From Deltaproteobacteria bacterium (GTDB lineage: Bacteria > Desulfobacterota > Desulfovibrionia > Desulfovibrionales > Desulfovibrionaceae), in contig SAAX01000013.1 in NCBI GenBank assembly GCA_009929215.1, forward strand, positions 1 to 48,146: 48,146 nucleotides of DNA, read 5' to 3'. Of the stretch, positions 33,240 to 42,061 are shown piece by piece (position 1 is the first letter of the stretch; each line of letters opens with the position of its first letter). A program made the position numbers and the translations under genes. The notes below the pieces were generated by a model that did no database searches, was not told the origin of the DNA, and saw nothing but the letters and a program-made list of their open reading frames with translations.

Positions 33240-33911
33240 TCAGCTTTCTGCCAGATGAAAAAATTCTTCTGGGCGCAGAATTGTAACTGTTTTGCCTGAA
33301 AAAGGGCCAAACAGACCGCTTTCTTCCTGCTGCCGCAATATTTTGTACAAAGAAATTCTGTGTACACCCAAAAGGCTGGCCATCTCTTGCTTTGAAACCC
33401 CCATGTCGGCTGTAAGAGGGTCGCTGCCAGGAATTATGTGTTGTGCCAAAAATTTGCATGTTCTAACCAGCACATTATCAAGGTAGAGCGATGATGCCTG
33501 GTTGGAAAGCACCCGTAGCTTGCGCGACATGGAGCACAACAGATTGATAAGCAGATGGGGATAATTTTTGCAAATTTCTTCTACACCTTCTGCCGAGAAA
33601 GCATAACACACGCAGTTTGTCGCGCACGAAAAATAACTTTCTGCTGGCATGGGGTCAAAAAAAGGCGTTTCGCCAAACACGCACCCCTCATGAATGTACC
33701 AAAGAATTTTTTCCACCCCCTCCATGTTCTGATTGGTCAACCGAACCCTACCTCGGTCCAGAAAGAACAGTTCTCGCCCGAAGGGAACGCGATGCCCCTT
33801 AGGCCATACAATTCTTCGGCCCAGATGTAGTACTGATCGCCAGCTGGAATTCATTTCGCGCATTTCTTTGAAGGCCAGGCTGCGCCCACAACATACGCCG
33901 CGTTTATCCAT
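33240..33911 (-). CDS. Crp/Fnr family transcriptional regulator
   Basis: 223 residues. The N-terminal cyclic-nucleotide-like beta roll (about 20-130; GRELFFLDRGRVRLTN, GCVFGETPFFD) is followed by a dimer helix and a Crp-type helix-turn-helix (VSKQEMASLLGVHRISLYKILRQ). Cysteines occur in the roll (CATNCVC) but not in the Fnr cluster pattern, so the signal is unclear; heme or another ligand is possible. AAGGGGG precedes the ATG. It is divergent from the arylsulfotransferase operon and is the likely regulator of it. Confidence 0.88.
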   Translation of the reverse strand: MDKRGVCCGRSLAFKEMREMNSSWRSVLHLGRRIVWPKGHRVPFGRELFFLDRGRVRLTNQNMEGVEKILWYIHEGCVFGETPFFDPMPAESYFSCATNCVCYAFSAEGVEEICKNYPHLLINLLCSMSRKLRVLSNQASSLYLDNVLVRTCKFLAQHIIPGSDPLTADMGVSKQEMASLLGVHRISLYKILRQQEESGLFGPFSGKTVTILRPEEFFHLAES

Positions 33912-33976
33912 ATTGCCCCCTTGGACAGCTTGCTCTTTGTTTCTGATAGCAGAGTTTCGCTGCGAAATGCAATTAA

Positions 33977-33994
33977 TTGTGAAAAATGTTGCAA
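33977..33994 (+). promoter_or_regulatory. Candidate Crp/Fnr operator
   Basis: TTGTGAAAAATGTTGCAA is a near-palindrome of the form TTGTGA-N6-TTGCAA, close to the TTGTGA-N6-TCACAA type used by several Crp/Fnr proteins in Desulfovibrio. It lies between the divergent regulator and arylsulfotransferase genes. Confidence 0.45.
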
Positions 33995-34127
33995 ATGAAA
34001 CACCGCATTTTTTAAACCTCTTCTATCCTATCTCATAGAGTGGATCAAATATTGTGAGCTGTTTGGGGACGATTTTTGCCCCAAAATGGCCGCATTCCGC
34101 AAACACTAATTGATCAGGAGAATTAAT

Positions 34128-35576
34128 ATGGGCCATCCAACAATTTATCCAACTGGTGTCACAATTTTCAAACCTGAAAAATGCTGGGGTGGGTACACTA
34201 TTTTTCAGGCACAGGAAGTTGGTGCAGTTCTTATGGATATGAATGGGCATGAAATAAATGTCTGGAAAGGCGTTCATGGTATGCCCAATAAAATTTTCCC
34301 TGGTGGATATTTGGTGACCAGCAGAGGTCGTCGTAGTGGAAAATATAGTGTGCAGGACGGACTTGATGTTGTCCAGGTTGATTGGGACGGGAATATAGTT
34401 TGGAAGTTTGACCAAAATGAATTTATTGAAGATCCTGGCTATCCCGGTCGCTGGATTGCGCGCTATCACCACGACTTCCAGCGCGAGGGCAACCCCGTGG
34501 GATATTACGCCCCCGGCATGGAGCCCAAGGTGCTTGAAGGCAAAACTCTTATCCTTGCGCACCGAAATGTGCGAAATAGCTCAATCAGCGACAAGCAGCT
34601 GCTTGATGACCTTATTCTTGAAGTTGACTGGGATGGAAATATTCTTTGGGAATGGTCGTGCAACGAGCATTTTAACGAAATGGGTTTCCGCGAAGGCCCC
34701 AAAAATACTCTTTGCCGTAACCCCAATTACCGTCCCACCCAGCCCGAAGGCATGGGCGACTGGATACACATCAACTCCATGTCTGTGCTTGGGCCCAACA
34801 AGTGGTATGACGCAGGCGATGAGCGCTTCCATCCCGACAATATTATTGTTGATGGGCGCGAGGCCAACATCATCTTCATCATCAGCAAAAAAACCGGCAA
34901 GATCACCTGGAAAATCGGGCCGGACTATGACACCTCCCCCGAGCTCAAGGCCATCGGCTGGATTATCGGCCAGCACCATGCGCATATGGTGCCGCATGGT
35001 TTGCCGGGTGCTGGCAATATTCTTGTTTTCGACAACGGTGGATGGGGTGGCTATGACGTGCCCAACCCCAGCTCTCCTACGGGTGTGAAGGCCGCCTTGC
35101 GTGACCACTCTCGTGTATTGGAAATAGACCCCGTTTCTCTCAAGATTGTCTGGCAGTACACACCCAAGGAAGCCGGTTTTCTTGAACCCATGGACAGCAA
35201 CCGCTTCTACAGCCCCTTTATCAGCGGCATGCAGCGTTTCCCCAACGGTAATACCCTTATTACCGAAGGCTCGGATGGGCGCGTCTTTGAAGTAACACCC
35301 GACCACGAAATCGTGTGGGAATTCATTTCACCATACTGGGGCAAGCACGTTCCCATGAACATGACTTACCGGGCATACCGTGTTCCTTACGAATGGGTGC
35401 CGCAGGTGGAAAAGCCTGTGGAAACCCCCATCGAGCCGCTCAATGTTTCTACCTTCCGCGTGCCCGGGGCTGCCGCAGCCGGTGATCGCGCCAAAGAAGT
35501 TACCGTTGAAGGCTGCCAGGCTTATGAAGGCAGCAACGCGCTTTGTGTGGCTTCTGTGGAAGACCCCAAAGACTAG
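34128..35576 (+). CDS. Arylsulfotransferase (ASST)-like beta-propeller protein, no signal peptide
   Basis: 482 residues. Repeated beta-propeller blades carry D-x-D-G-N-IVW patterns (VDWDGNIVWKF, VDWDGNILWEW, EIDPVSLKIVWQY, VTPDHEIVWEF). His-rich loops (GDWIHINSMS, GQHHAHMVPHG) match positions where ASST enzymes place catalytic histidines. ASST enzymes move sulfate between aryl donors and acceptors without PAPS and are normally periplasmic, but here no leader is present (the ATG at 34128 has AGGAG 8 bases before it). A cytoplasmic sulfotransferase or sulfatase-like role is likely; the substrate is unknown. Confidence 0.8.
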   Translation: MGHPTIYPTGVTIFKPEKCWGGYTIFQAQEVGAVLMDMNGHEINVWKGVHGMPNKIFPGGYLVTSRGRRSGKYSVQDGLDVVQVDWDGNIVWKFDQNEFIEDPGYPGRWIARYHHDFQREGNPVGYYAPGMEPKVLEGKTLILAHRNVRNSSISDKQLLDDLILEVDWDGNILWEWSCNEHFNEMGFREGPKNTLCRNPNYRPTQPEGMGDWIHINSMSVLGPNKWYDAGDERFHPDNIIVDGREANIIFIISKKTGKITWKIGPDYDTSPELKAIGWIIGQHHAHMVPHGLPGAGNILVFDNGGWGGYDVPNPSSPTGVKAALRDHSRVLEIDPVSLKIVWQYTPKEAGFLEPMDSNRFYSPFISGMQRFPNGNTLITEGSDGRVFEVTPDHEIVWEFISPYWGKHVPMNMTYRAYRVPYEWVPQVEKPVETPIEPLNVSTFRVPGAAAAGDRAKEVTVEGCQAYEGSNALCVASVEDPKD

Positions 35577-35609
35577 CGTGTCAGAAACCGTTTACGTTGA
35601 AATGCCCCA

Positions 35610-35641
35610 GGGTTCGCCTCAGCCACGTGCGGGGCGAACCC
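35610..35641 (+). other. Intercistronic mRNA stem-loop
   Basis: GGGTTCGCC (35610-35618) pairs with GGCGAACCC (35633-35641), with no T tract behind it. It lies between the ASST gene and the transporter gene and may stabilise or process the transcript. Confidence 0.55.
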
Positions 35642-35669
35642 GTGATCCCCGCTTTCACAGGAGATCCTC

Positions 35670-37070
35670 ATGCTTATCAAGACTTCAGACCTGACGCCCG
35701 GGCTGCTTGCCAAATGGGGCTTCAATCTGGCGCTCCCCCTAGCCTTGTATTTTTTCCTTCCTCGCAGCGAAAGCCTTACGCAGCCCATGATTGCCTTTTT
35801 GGCGGTCACAGTATGGGCCGTAACAGCCTGGGCTCTGGACACGTTGAACGATATTGCAGTGGGAATTCTGCTGCCCATTTTTTATGTGCTGTTTTGCAGC
35901 ACATCACAAAAGGTGGTTTTCGCTCCGTGGCTTTCTGATGTGCCGATCATTGTTATTGGTGGCTTTACTCTGGGCAAGATCATTCAGGTTACCGGCCTCG
36001 GCAAACGCATTGCTCTGACCTGCATCAAGCTTACCGGCGGCAGTTTTGCCGGGGCACTCGTGGGCATTACTCTCGGCGCTGCCATAGTTGCTCCGCTTGT
36101 GCCTTCCATCATGGGCAAGGCGGCAATTTTTTGCGCAGTGGCGGTGAGCCTGTGCGAAGCAATGGATTTTAAGCCCAAGAGCCGTGAGGCTACTGCCATA
36201 GTTTTGGGTACCTGCATTGCGGTGGGTTCGACCAAACTGGCCTACCTTACTGGGGCGGGCGATCTGGTTATGGGCATGGGCATTGTGGACAAGGTCATGG
36301 GCATTCATACCAGCTGGATTGAGTACGCCAAGTTCAACTTCCTTCCCGCCATGCTGTACACGGCCATGTCGCTGTGTACTGTGCTGCTGGTGCTGCGCAG
36401 CTCGGTCAACAAAAGTGTGCTGTGCGCCGCCGTGGAGCAAAAGTATGCAGAACTGGGCGATGTCACAGACGAGCAAAAGCGTGCCCTGGTTCTTCTTTGT
36501 CTAACCTTGGTGCTGCTTGCCACCGACAAACTGCATCACTTGAGCGCTGGCACTGTGTTGGTCATCATTACGGGGCTATCCTTCATGCCCGGTATAGGGC
36601 TCATGGACGGCAAGCGTATCTCTTCAATCAACTTTGCACCGCTGTTCTTCATTATGGGCTGCATGGCCATTGGCAGTGTGGGCGGATTCCTTAAGGTTAC
36701 ACATTGGCTGGCAGGCCTTGTGTTGCCTCTTTTCAGTGAAACCGGGGTCTGCATGGCTTCTGTGTGTTCCTATGCCGTTGGCGTAGTGCTCAATTTTTTG
36801 CTCACGCCCCTTGCTGCTACCTCCACGCTTTCTGCTCCCATTACCGAACTCGGCATGCAAATGGGGCTGGATCCGCGTATTCTGTACTTCTCGTTTCAGT
36901 ACGGACTGGACAACCTCATATTCCCCTACGAATACGCCCTGTATCTCTATTTTTTCAGCAGTGGCTACATCAACTTCAAAGAAATGGTTCTGGTCATGGC
37001 TTTGCGCATGGTCTTGGCGGGTGTGTTTGTGGCTTTTGTGGCCATGCCATACTGGCGCATGCTCGGATAG
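35670..37070 (+). CDS. SLC13/DASS family anion:sodium symporter
   Basis: 466 residues with about 11-13 membrane helices. Duplicated DASS features include the first half GKRIALTCIKLTGG followed by a glycine-rich segment and GSTKLAYLTGAGD, and the second half LLTPLAATSTLSAPI. The family imports dicarboxylates or sulfate with sodium. Between two ASST-like genes, a role in carrying an organosulfate, aryl acid or sulfate is plausible. AGGAG precedes the ATG. Confidence 0.87.
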   Translation: MLIKTSDLTPGLLAKWGFNLALPLALYFFLPRSESLTQPMIAFLAVTVWAVTAWALDTLNDIAVGILLPIFYVLFCSTSQKVVFAPWLSDVPIIVIGGFTLGKIIQVTGLGKRIALTCIKLTGGSFAGALVGITLGAAIVAPLVPSIMGKAAIFCAVAVSLCEAMDFKPKSREATAIVLGTCIAVGSTKLAYLTGAGDLVMGMGIVDKVMGIHTSWIEYAKFNFLPAMLYTAMSLCTVLLVLRSSVNKSVLCAAVEQKYAELGDVTDEQKRALVLLCLTLVLLATDKLHHLSAGTVLVIITGLSFMPGIGLMDGKRISSINFAPLFFIMGCMAIGSVGGFLKVTHWLAGLVLPLFSETGVCMASVCSYAVGVVLNFLLTPLAATSTLSAPITELGMQMGLDPRILYFSFQYGLDNLIFPYEYALYLYFFSSGYINFKEMVLVMALRMVLAGVFVAFVAMPYWRMLG

Positions 37071-37097
37071 TTTGTAACCAATTCAGGAGGCGACACA

Positions 37098-38681
37098 ATG
37101 AAAAGACTGGGAGTACTACTATTGGCAGCAGGTCTGCTGCTTGGAAGCGCACCCCAGTGCAGGGCTGTTGATTTTGATGTCAAAGGAAGCTGGCAGTTTT
37201 CTTTTGACTACATCAACGGCGGCAATTTCATGGGAAAGGATCGAAACGGCAATAATGTCAGGGGGCAGCAGTGGGCCGCAATCCACCAGCAAAGAGACGC
37301 CTTTGAAGCTCTCCAACGCCTGCACCTGCAAATGAACGCCAAGGCTTCAGAGAACCTTGCGGGCACTGTTTTTTTTGAAATCGGCGAACAGCGTTGGGGC
37401 ATGGCGTCTCAGGGCGGCGCGCTGGGTGCAGACGGCACTATGGTCAAGGTTAAAAATGCCTACATCGACTGGGTTGTGCCCAACACTCCTCTGAGACTCC
37501 GCATGGGCCTTCAGGGCGTAAAGCTGCCGGGCTTCGCCCTGGACAGCCCCGTTTTTCAGGATGATGTGGCCGGGATTGTCGCATCTTGGAAAGTCAACGA
37601 TGCCGTCAGTATTACTGGTTCATGGATGCGTCTGTTCAATGACAACTGGAGCGGTAACGCATCACGGCCTGCCAACTACATGGATAATTTTGACCTGTTT
37701 GTGCTGACAGTACCTGTGACGGTGGACGGGCTCAAAATTACTCCTTGGGGTATGGGCGGTGCCATGGGGCCAAACTGCCTCATGCCAGCCACTGTTACCA
37801 ATATGCCCGGAGGCAGCAAAAGTGTTGCCTTGGCCAACCCCATAACCGGCCAGCCCATTGACGGGCTTGAGCTGCGCGATGGTTTATATCCTGCTGCTTT
37901 CAGCTCTGGCAGAACAACCGCAAAGCTCTGGAATGACGATTACAGCACCTTGTTCTGGGGCGGGTTGACAGGCCAGTGGACAGGCTTTGAACCATTGAGG
38001 ATTTCGTGGGATTTCATCTACGGTAGTGCAGATCACGGCAGAGAAGACCAGAACCGCAAGGGCTGGTTTGGTATGCTGGTGGCTGAATATGCCATGGACT
38101 GGGGGCTTCCCGGCCTGTACGGCTGGTATTTCAGCGGTGATGATGACAACCCCAATAACGGTTCGGAACGTATGCCTTACCTTGCCACCACCAACAACCT
38201 GACCAACTCCCTCTCGACCTTCGGTTACCGGGGCAACCCCATTATTGGCGGAGGCAAGGGCGTACTGGGCGTCAACCCCAGCGGTACATGGGGCATTGGT
38301 GCGCGCCTTAAGGATATGAGCTTTCTTGATGACCTCAGCCATACCCTGCGTGTGAACTATTTTGGTGGCACCAATAATACAAAAATGGCCTCATACATCA
38401 CCGGGCGGCAAGCCACTGATGCTTCAGGAAGGCAAGTTTACCGCAATAACACTGACTTTAACACGTTCGGCACGTATCTCACCACAGCCGATACAGGTAT
38501 AGAAGTCAACCTCGATAGCAAATACAAGGCAGCGGAAAACCTGACATTTATCTTTGAGCTGGGCTATATCCACCTTTGGTTGGACAATGACGTATGGGGC
38601 CACTACCAGAATATCTCTGGTAGTAGCCTTAATGTCAAGGATGCGTGGAAGGCATCATTTAATGTGATTTATTCATTCTAG
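37098..38681 (+). CDS. Outer-membrane homotrimeric porin (Desulfovibrio type)
   Basis: 527 residues with a Sec signal peptide (cleavage near CRAVD). The mature protein alternates aromatic and polar residues as in beta-barrel porins (FDVKGSWQFSFDYINGG at the start) and ends in ...FNVIYSF with the terminal aromatic needed for outer-membrane assembly. Such porins are common in Desulfovibrio. It likely admits the substrate for the periplasmic ASST downstream. AGGAGG lies before the ATG. Confidence 0.88.
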   Translation: MKRLGVLLLAAGLLLGSAPQCRAVDFDVKGSWQFSFDYINGGNFMGKDRNGNNVRGQQWAAIHQQRDAFEALQRLHLQMNAKASENLAGTVFFEIGEQRWGMASQGGALGADGTMVKVKNAYIDWVVPNTPLRLRMGLQGVKLPGFALDSPVFQDDVAGIVASWKVNDAVSITGSWMRLFNDNWSGNASRPANYMDNFDLFVLTVPVTVDGLKITPWGMGGAMGPNCLMPATVTNMPGGSKSVALANPITGQPIDGLELRDGLYPAAFSSGRTTAKLWNDDYSTLFWGGLTGQWTGFEPLRISWDFIYGSADHGREDQNRKGWFGMLVAEYAMDWGLPGLYGWYFSGDDDNPNNGSERMPYLATTNNLTNSLSTFGYRGNPIIGGGKGVLGVNPSGTWGIGARLKDMSFLDDLSHTLRVNYFGGTNNTKMASYITGRQATDASGRQVYRNNTDFNTFGTYLTTADTGIEVNLDSKYKAAENLTFIFELGYIHLWLDNDVWGHYQNISGSSLNVKDAWKASFNVIYSF

Positions 38682-38721
38682 GCAGCACAGGAACAACACT
38701 GTTCACTGGAGGAATATGACC

Positions 38722-40089
38722 ATGAAGTATAGAGCTTCCATTGCTCTTATTGCGGGTTTGCTTGCCCTTGGATTGTCTACACAAGCGCCAGCCTACGAAG
38801 TGCATGACGGCCCTACGGGCGTCATCAAGCTTGTGCCCGAAAAGGTTTTTAAGGGGTATACGCTGTTTGCCCCCACGGTTAAAAGCACAACCACGTATCT
38901 TATTGATATGAACGGCGACGTTGTTCATACGTGGAAAAGCAAATACCCGCCAGGCCTTTATGCCATACTGTTGCCCAATGGCAACTTGCTGCGCGCCGCA
39001 GCTCCCAAGGACCAGCCTGTAAAAATTGGCGGCGCTGGCGGCATTATTGAAGAAATGGACTGGAACGGCAATGTTGTGTGGTCATACACAATGCTTTCTG
39101 AAAACGAGATACAGCACCACTGTTTTGACCGTATGCCCAACGGCAACACCATGATTCTTGGCTGGGAACGCAAAACCCCTGCCGAATTTCAGGCCAAGGG
39201 CCGCAAGCCTGGCACATGGCCTGAAGAAATAAAAATCAAGGGGCAGGCCGTACGCGATTTTTGGGTGGATTTTGTGCGCGAGGTGGACAAAAACGGCAAA
39301 ACCGTATGGGAATGGCACGCCTGGGATCACATCGGCACAGGACCTGACCAGCTGGATATCAATTTTGCCCTGCCCACGCCCGTGGGGCCGGGGTACGACA
39401 GCTTTGACTGGACGCACTTCAACACCTTGCAGTATCTTCCAAAGACCGACCAGATTCTGCTGAACTCACGCAATTTCAGCGAATTCTATATTGTCGACAA
39501 AAAGTCCGGCAAAATCGTCAAGCGCTGGGGCAACCCCGCTGCCTACGGCAAGGGTACACCCCCCGCGTGGTACTATGACGGAAGCCAGCAGGTCTTTGGC
39601 GAGCACAACGCCACCATGCTGCCCAACGGCAACGTGCAGATATTTGACAACGGCTCTGAACGGCCTCAGGGCAATCGGTCCCGTGTAATCGAGGTCGACC
39701 CGGCCAGCGGAAAAATTGTTTGGCAGTATGCCGCCAACGGTTCCAATAGCTTCTTCAGCTATCGGCAGGGCGCTGCAGAAAGGTTGCCCAACGGCAACGT
39801 GCTCGTGACCTCCACGCATCAGGGACATCTTTTTGAAGTAACCCCCGCAGGAGAGGTTGTTTGGGAATTTGTGAACCCCATCATGGCAGGGCAGGCCAAG
39901 CCTGTATTCTCTGACCGTGATGAAGCAGTGCCCAATGCCCACCAGACATTCACCAACATGATCCACAGGGCTTATCGCTATGCCCCTGACTACCCCGGTC
40001 TGAAGGGCAAGGATCTCAGCGTTAAAGCTCCGCTGCTGCCTGGCTATCCGAAGTTTTTTGAAATCTGGAAGCCTACTTCTGCAAAATAA
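38722..40089 (+). CDS. Exported arylsulfotransferase (ASST)-like protein
   Basis: 455 residues with a Sec signal peptide (cleavage near PAYE). The mature propeller has the blade signature in several copies (YLIDMNGDVVHTW, EMDWNGNVVWSY, EVDKNGKTVWEW, EVDPASGKIVWQY) and likely active-site histidines in IQHHCFDRMP, DWTHFNTLQY, GEHNATMLPNG and SRVIEV-adjacent Arg. The second ATG (38722), 9 bases after GGAGG, is preferred to the ATG at 38716, 3 bases away. It could desulfate aryl sulfates in the periplasm for the DASS transporter. Confidence 0.87.
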   Translation: MKYRASIALIAGLLALGLSTQAPAYEVHDGPTGVIKLVPEKVFKGYTLFAPTVKSTTTYLIDMNGDVVHTWKSKYPPGLYAILLPNGNLLRAAAPKDQPVKIGGAGGIIEEMDWNGNVVWSYTMLSENEIQHHCFDRMPNGNTMILGWERKTPAEFQAKGRKPGTWPEEIKIKGQAVRDFWVDFVREVDKNGKTVWEWHAWDHIGTGPDQLDINFALPTPVGPGYDSFDWTHFNTLQYLPKTDQILLNSRNFSEFYIVDKKSGKIVKRWGNPAAYGKGTPPAWYYDGSQQVFGEHNATMLPNGNVQIFDNGSERPQGNRSRVIEVDPASGKIVWQYAANGSNSFFSYRQGAAERLPNGNVLVTSTHQGHLFEVTPAGEVVWEFVNPIMAGQAKPVFSDRDEAVPNAHQTFTNMIHRAYRYAPDYPGLKGKDLSVKAPLLPGYPKFFEIWKPTSAK

Positions 40090-40108
40090 ATTGTAACCTG
40101 TGAACACT

Positions 40109-40152
40109 GCATAGCCCCTGAGCCTGAAAAGACTCAGGGGCTATGCTTTTAC
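40109..40152 (+). terminator. Terminator of the arylsulfotransferase operon
   Basis: 14-bp perfect stem GCATAGCCCCTGAG (40109-40122) / CTCAGGGGCTATGC (40133-40146), followed by TTTTAC. Confidence 0.93.
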
Positions 40153-40213
40153 ATATGTTATCTCGTGCAGCGTTATGCTGCACTTTTTATGCACGATGGC
40201 AGAAATAGAAATG

Positions 40214-40247
40214 AAATAACCCCGAAGGGCAATTCTTCGGGGTTATT
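40214..40247 (-). terminator. Terminator of the GcvH-like operon
   Basis: AAATAACCCCGAAG (40214-40227) pairs with CTTCGGGGTTATT (40235-40247). Read leftward it is followed by TCATTTC and ends the redox operon. An eight-G run (40253-40260) adjoins it. Confidence 0.8.
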
Positions 40248-40274
40248 GGGGTGGGGGGGGTGTAATGGCAAATC

Positions 40275-40655
40275 TTAGCAGGCCACTGCTTGCGCGTATG
40301 CATCGGCTGTAATACAGCCTCCCTCATCAGGTGCTGTGGGTTTTACCCGTATCAGCCATCCCTGAGCATATGGATCATCATTGAGCAGTTCGGGGGCATC
40401 TGCCAAGGCTTCATTGATAGCCGTAACCTGGCCGGAAATAGGCATGATGGCCTCACTGGTCACTTTTACCGATTCAATGGAAGCGCATGACTCCCCTTGT
40501 TTGAAGTTTGCGCCAACGGCAGGAAGATCAACAAAGATCACCCCGCCCAGTTGATCCTGGGCAAAGTCGGTAATGCCAATAAGGCAGGTTCCGTCGGGCT
40601 GGCTTTGTGCCCACAAATGCTCGGCATGGTATTTTCTGTCATCAGGAAAGTTCAC
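40275..40655 (-). CDS. GcvH-like lipoyl-carrier protein
   Basis: 126 residues with the hammerhead fold of glycine-cleavage H proteins. The lipoylation site is intact: CASIESVKVTSEA with Lys64. The core is LIGITDFAQDQLGGVIFVDLP. No gcvT or gcvP gene lies nearby. GTG start with AAAGGAG 8 bases upstream. Together with a dihydrolipoamide dehydrogenase and a glutaredoxin-fusion gene it may be a thiol carrier rather than a glycine-cleavage component. Confidence 0.9.
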   Translation of the reverse strand: MNFPDDRKYHAEHLWAQSQPDGTCLIGITDFAQDQLGGVIFVDLPAVGANFKQGESCASIESVKVTSEAIMPISGQVTAINEALADAPELLNDDPYAQGWLIRVKPTAPDEGGCITADAYAQAVAC

Positions 40656-40685
40656 GCTGTACTCCTTTACGGTCGCCAGTCAGAT

Positions 40686-42053
40686 TTACTCCACGCGCAC
40701 TCTGGGGGCCAGAATGGACATGGATACAATTTCATCCAGTGTGGGGTGGGCAAACATTATTTCGTGCAGGTTCTGCGCCGTGTAGCCCTCTTTGATCAGC
40801 AGAAGGGCAACCATCACAAGGTGCGATACGCCAGCACCAACCGCAGCAATGCCTTCTATGCGTCCTTCGCTCCAGACAGTCTTGACAAATCCCGCAGTGC
40901 CACCGCTTGCCTGGGCTATGGGATTGAGTGACAACGGCGCCTGCGAAACTTCCACATTTTTGCCCTCACGCAATAAGGCCTCTGCCGTTTGCCCCACACG
41001 CATGACTTCCACGGCGCCGTACACGCAGGAAGGCACAGGCCCGGACTGGTATTTTTTGGGGCACTGGCCAAGAATTCGCTCGGCCACATACACCGCCTGA
41101 TGTTCCGCAGCATGCGCCAGCAACACTCTGCCGTTAACGTCACCTACGGCAAATACGTTGGGCGCTGCTTCAAGAAAGTCATCAGTTTCCACATAGCCGC
41201 GCTTATTAAGCTTGCAGCCCATCTGCTCTGCCTGCAGTTCCCTTGTATTGGGCGTGCGGCCCACTGCCACCAGCGCCTTGCGGGCAGTGATCACTGTGCC
41301 GTCTTCAAGGGTGAGCTGAGCCTGCCCGTTAGCTGTGCGCAAATCTTTGGCGCGTGCGCCTTCATGGCAGGTGATACCGCTTTTTTTCAGGGCGCGGCGC
41401 AATTCAGCGGCGACATCCGCATCTTCCAGCGGTGCGATATGGGGTGCGGCCTCCACAATGGTGACTTTGCTGCCCATTGCCGAGAAAAAATCGCCCAGCT
41501 CAAGGCCAATGGCTCCTGCGCCGATGATGACCAGACTTTCAGGTACGGACTCGATGGCGAGCAGATCGGTGCTGTCCAGCACACAGTTGTGATCGGGCGT
41601 CAAACCGGGAAAGGCTGCCGATGATGAGCCGCAGGCCAAAATGACATGCTGCGCTTCCAGATCTGTGTGACCTTCCTTGCCATGAACACGGATTTTGCCC
41701 GGGGCAATACCCTCGCCGTGCCCGTTAAAGATAGTTACGCCCAGGCTGGCAAGGCTTTTACCAAGTGTTTGGCTTGTGCCCTTGGTAAAACGGCTCACAC
41801 GGGTTTGCAGGGCGGTAAAGTCAACGGCAATTTCTCCCTTGGCCACGCGTGTTCGCTGTTGGGCATGCAGAAGCGCCAGAGGGGCAACGGCACCCAGCAG
41901 CATCTTGGTGGGTATACAGCCGCAGTTCAGGCAAGTGCCGCCAATGTGCGTTTTTTCAACAAGGGCAACGCTTTTACCTGCCTGGGCAAAAATACGCGCA
42001 GCCGTTGTTCCGCCGGGGCCACCGCCCAAAATGATAGTATCAAAAGATTGCAT
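40686..42053 (-). CDS. Dihydrolipoamide dehydrogenase-type flavoprotein
   Basis: 455 residues: GGGPGGTTAARIFAQAG (FAD), the redox disulfide GGTCLNCGCIPTK (Cys41 and Cys46, with an extra Cys44 between), LVIIGAGAIGLELG (NAD), VFAVGDVNGR, and the C-terminal AHPTLDEIV with the catalytic His of the partner subunit. It reoxidises or reduces lipoyl groups using NAD(H). Starts 8 bases after the glutaredoxin-fusion gene. Confidence 0.93.
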   Translation of the reverse strand: MQSFDTIILGGGPGGTTAARIFAQAGKSVALVEKTHIGGTCLNCGCIPTKMLLGAVAPLALLHAQQRTRVAKGEIAVDFTALQTRVSRFTKGTSQTLGKSLASLGVTIFNGHGEGIAPGKIRVHGKEGHTDLEAQHVILACGSSSAAFPGLTPDHNCVLDSTDLLAIESVPESLVIIGAGAIGLELGDFFSAMGSKVTIVEAAPHIAPLEDADVAAELRRALKKSGITCHEGARAKDLRTANGQAQLTLEDGTVITARKALVAVGRTPNTRELQAEQMGCKLNKRGYVETDDFLEAAPNVFAVGDVNGRVLLAHAAEHQAVYVAERILGQCPKKYQSGPVPSCVYGAVEVMRVGQTAEALLREGKNVEVSQAPLSLNPIAQASGGTAGFVKTVWSEGRIEGIAAVGAGVSHLVMVALLLIKEGYTAQNLHEIMFAHPTLDEIVSMSILAPRVRVE

Positions 42054-42061
42054 GACGCCCC

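Noticed and set aside
40275-40655. Component of a full glycine-cleavage operon
   Set aside because: No gcvT or gcvP gene lies nearby.
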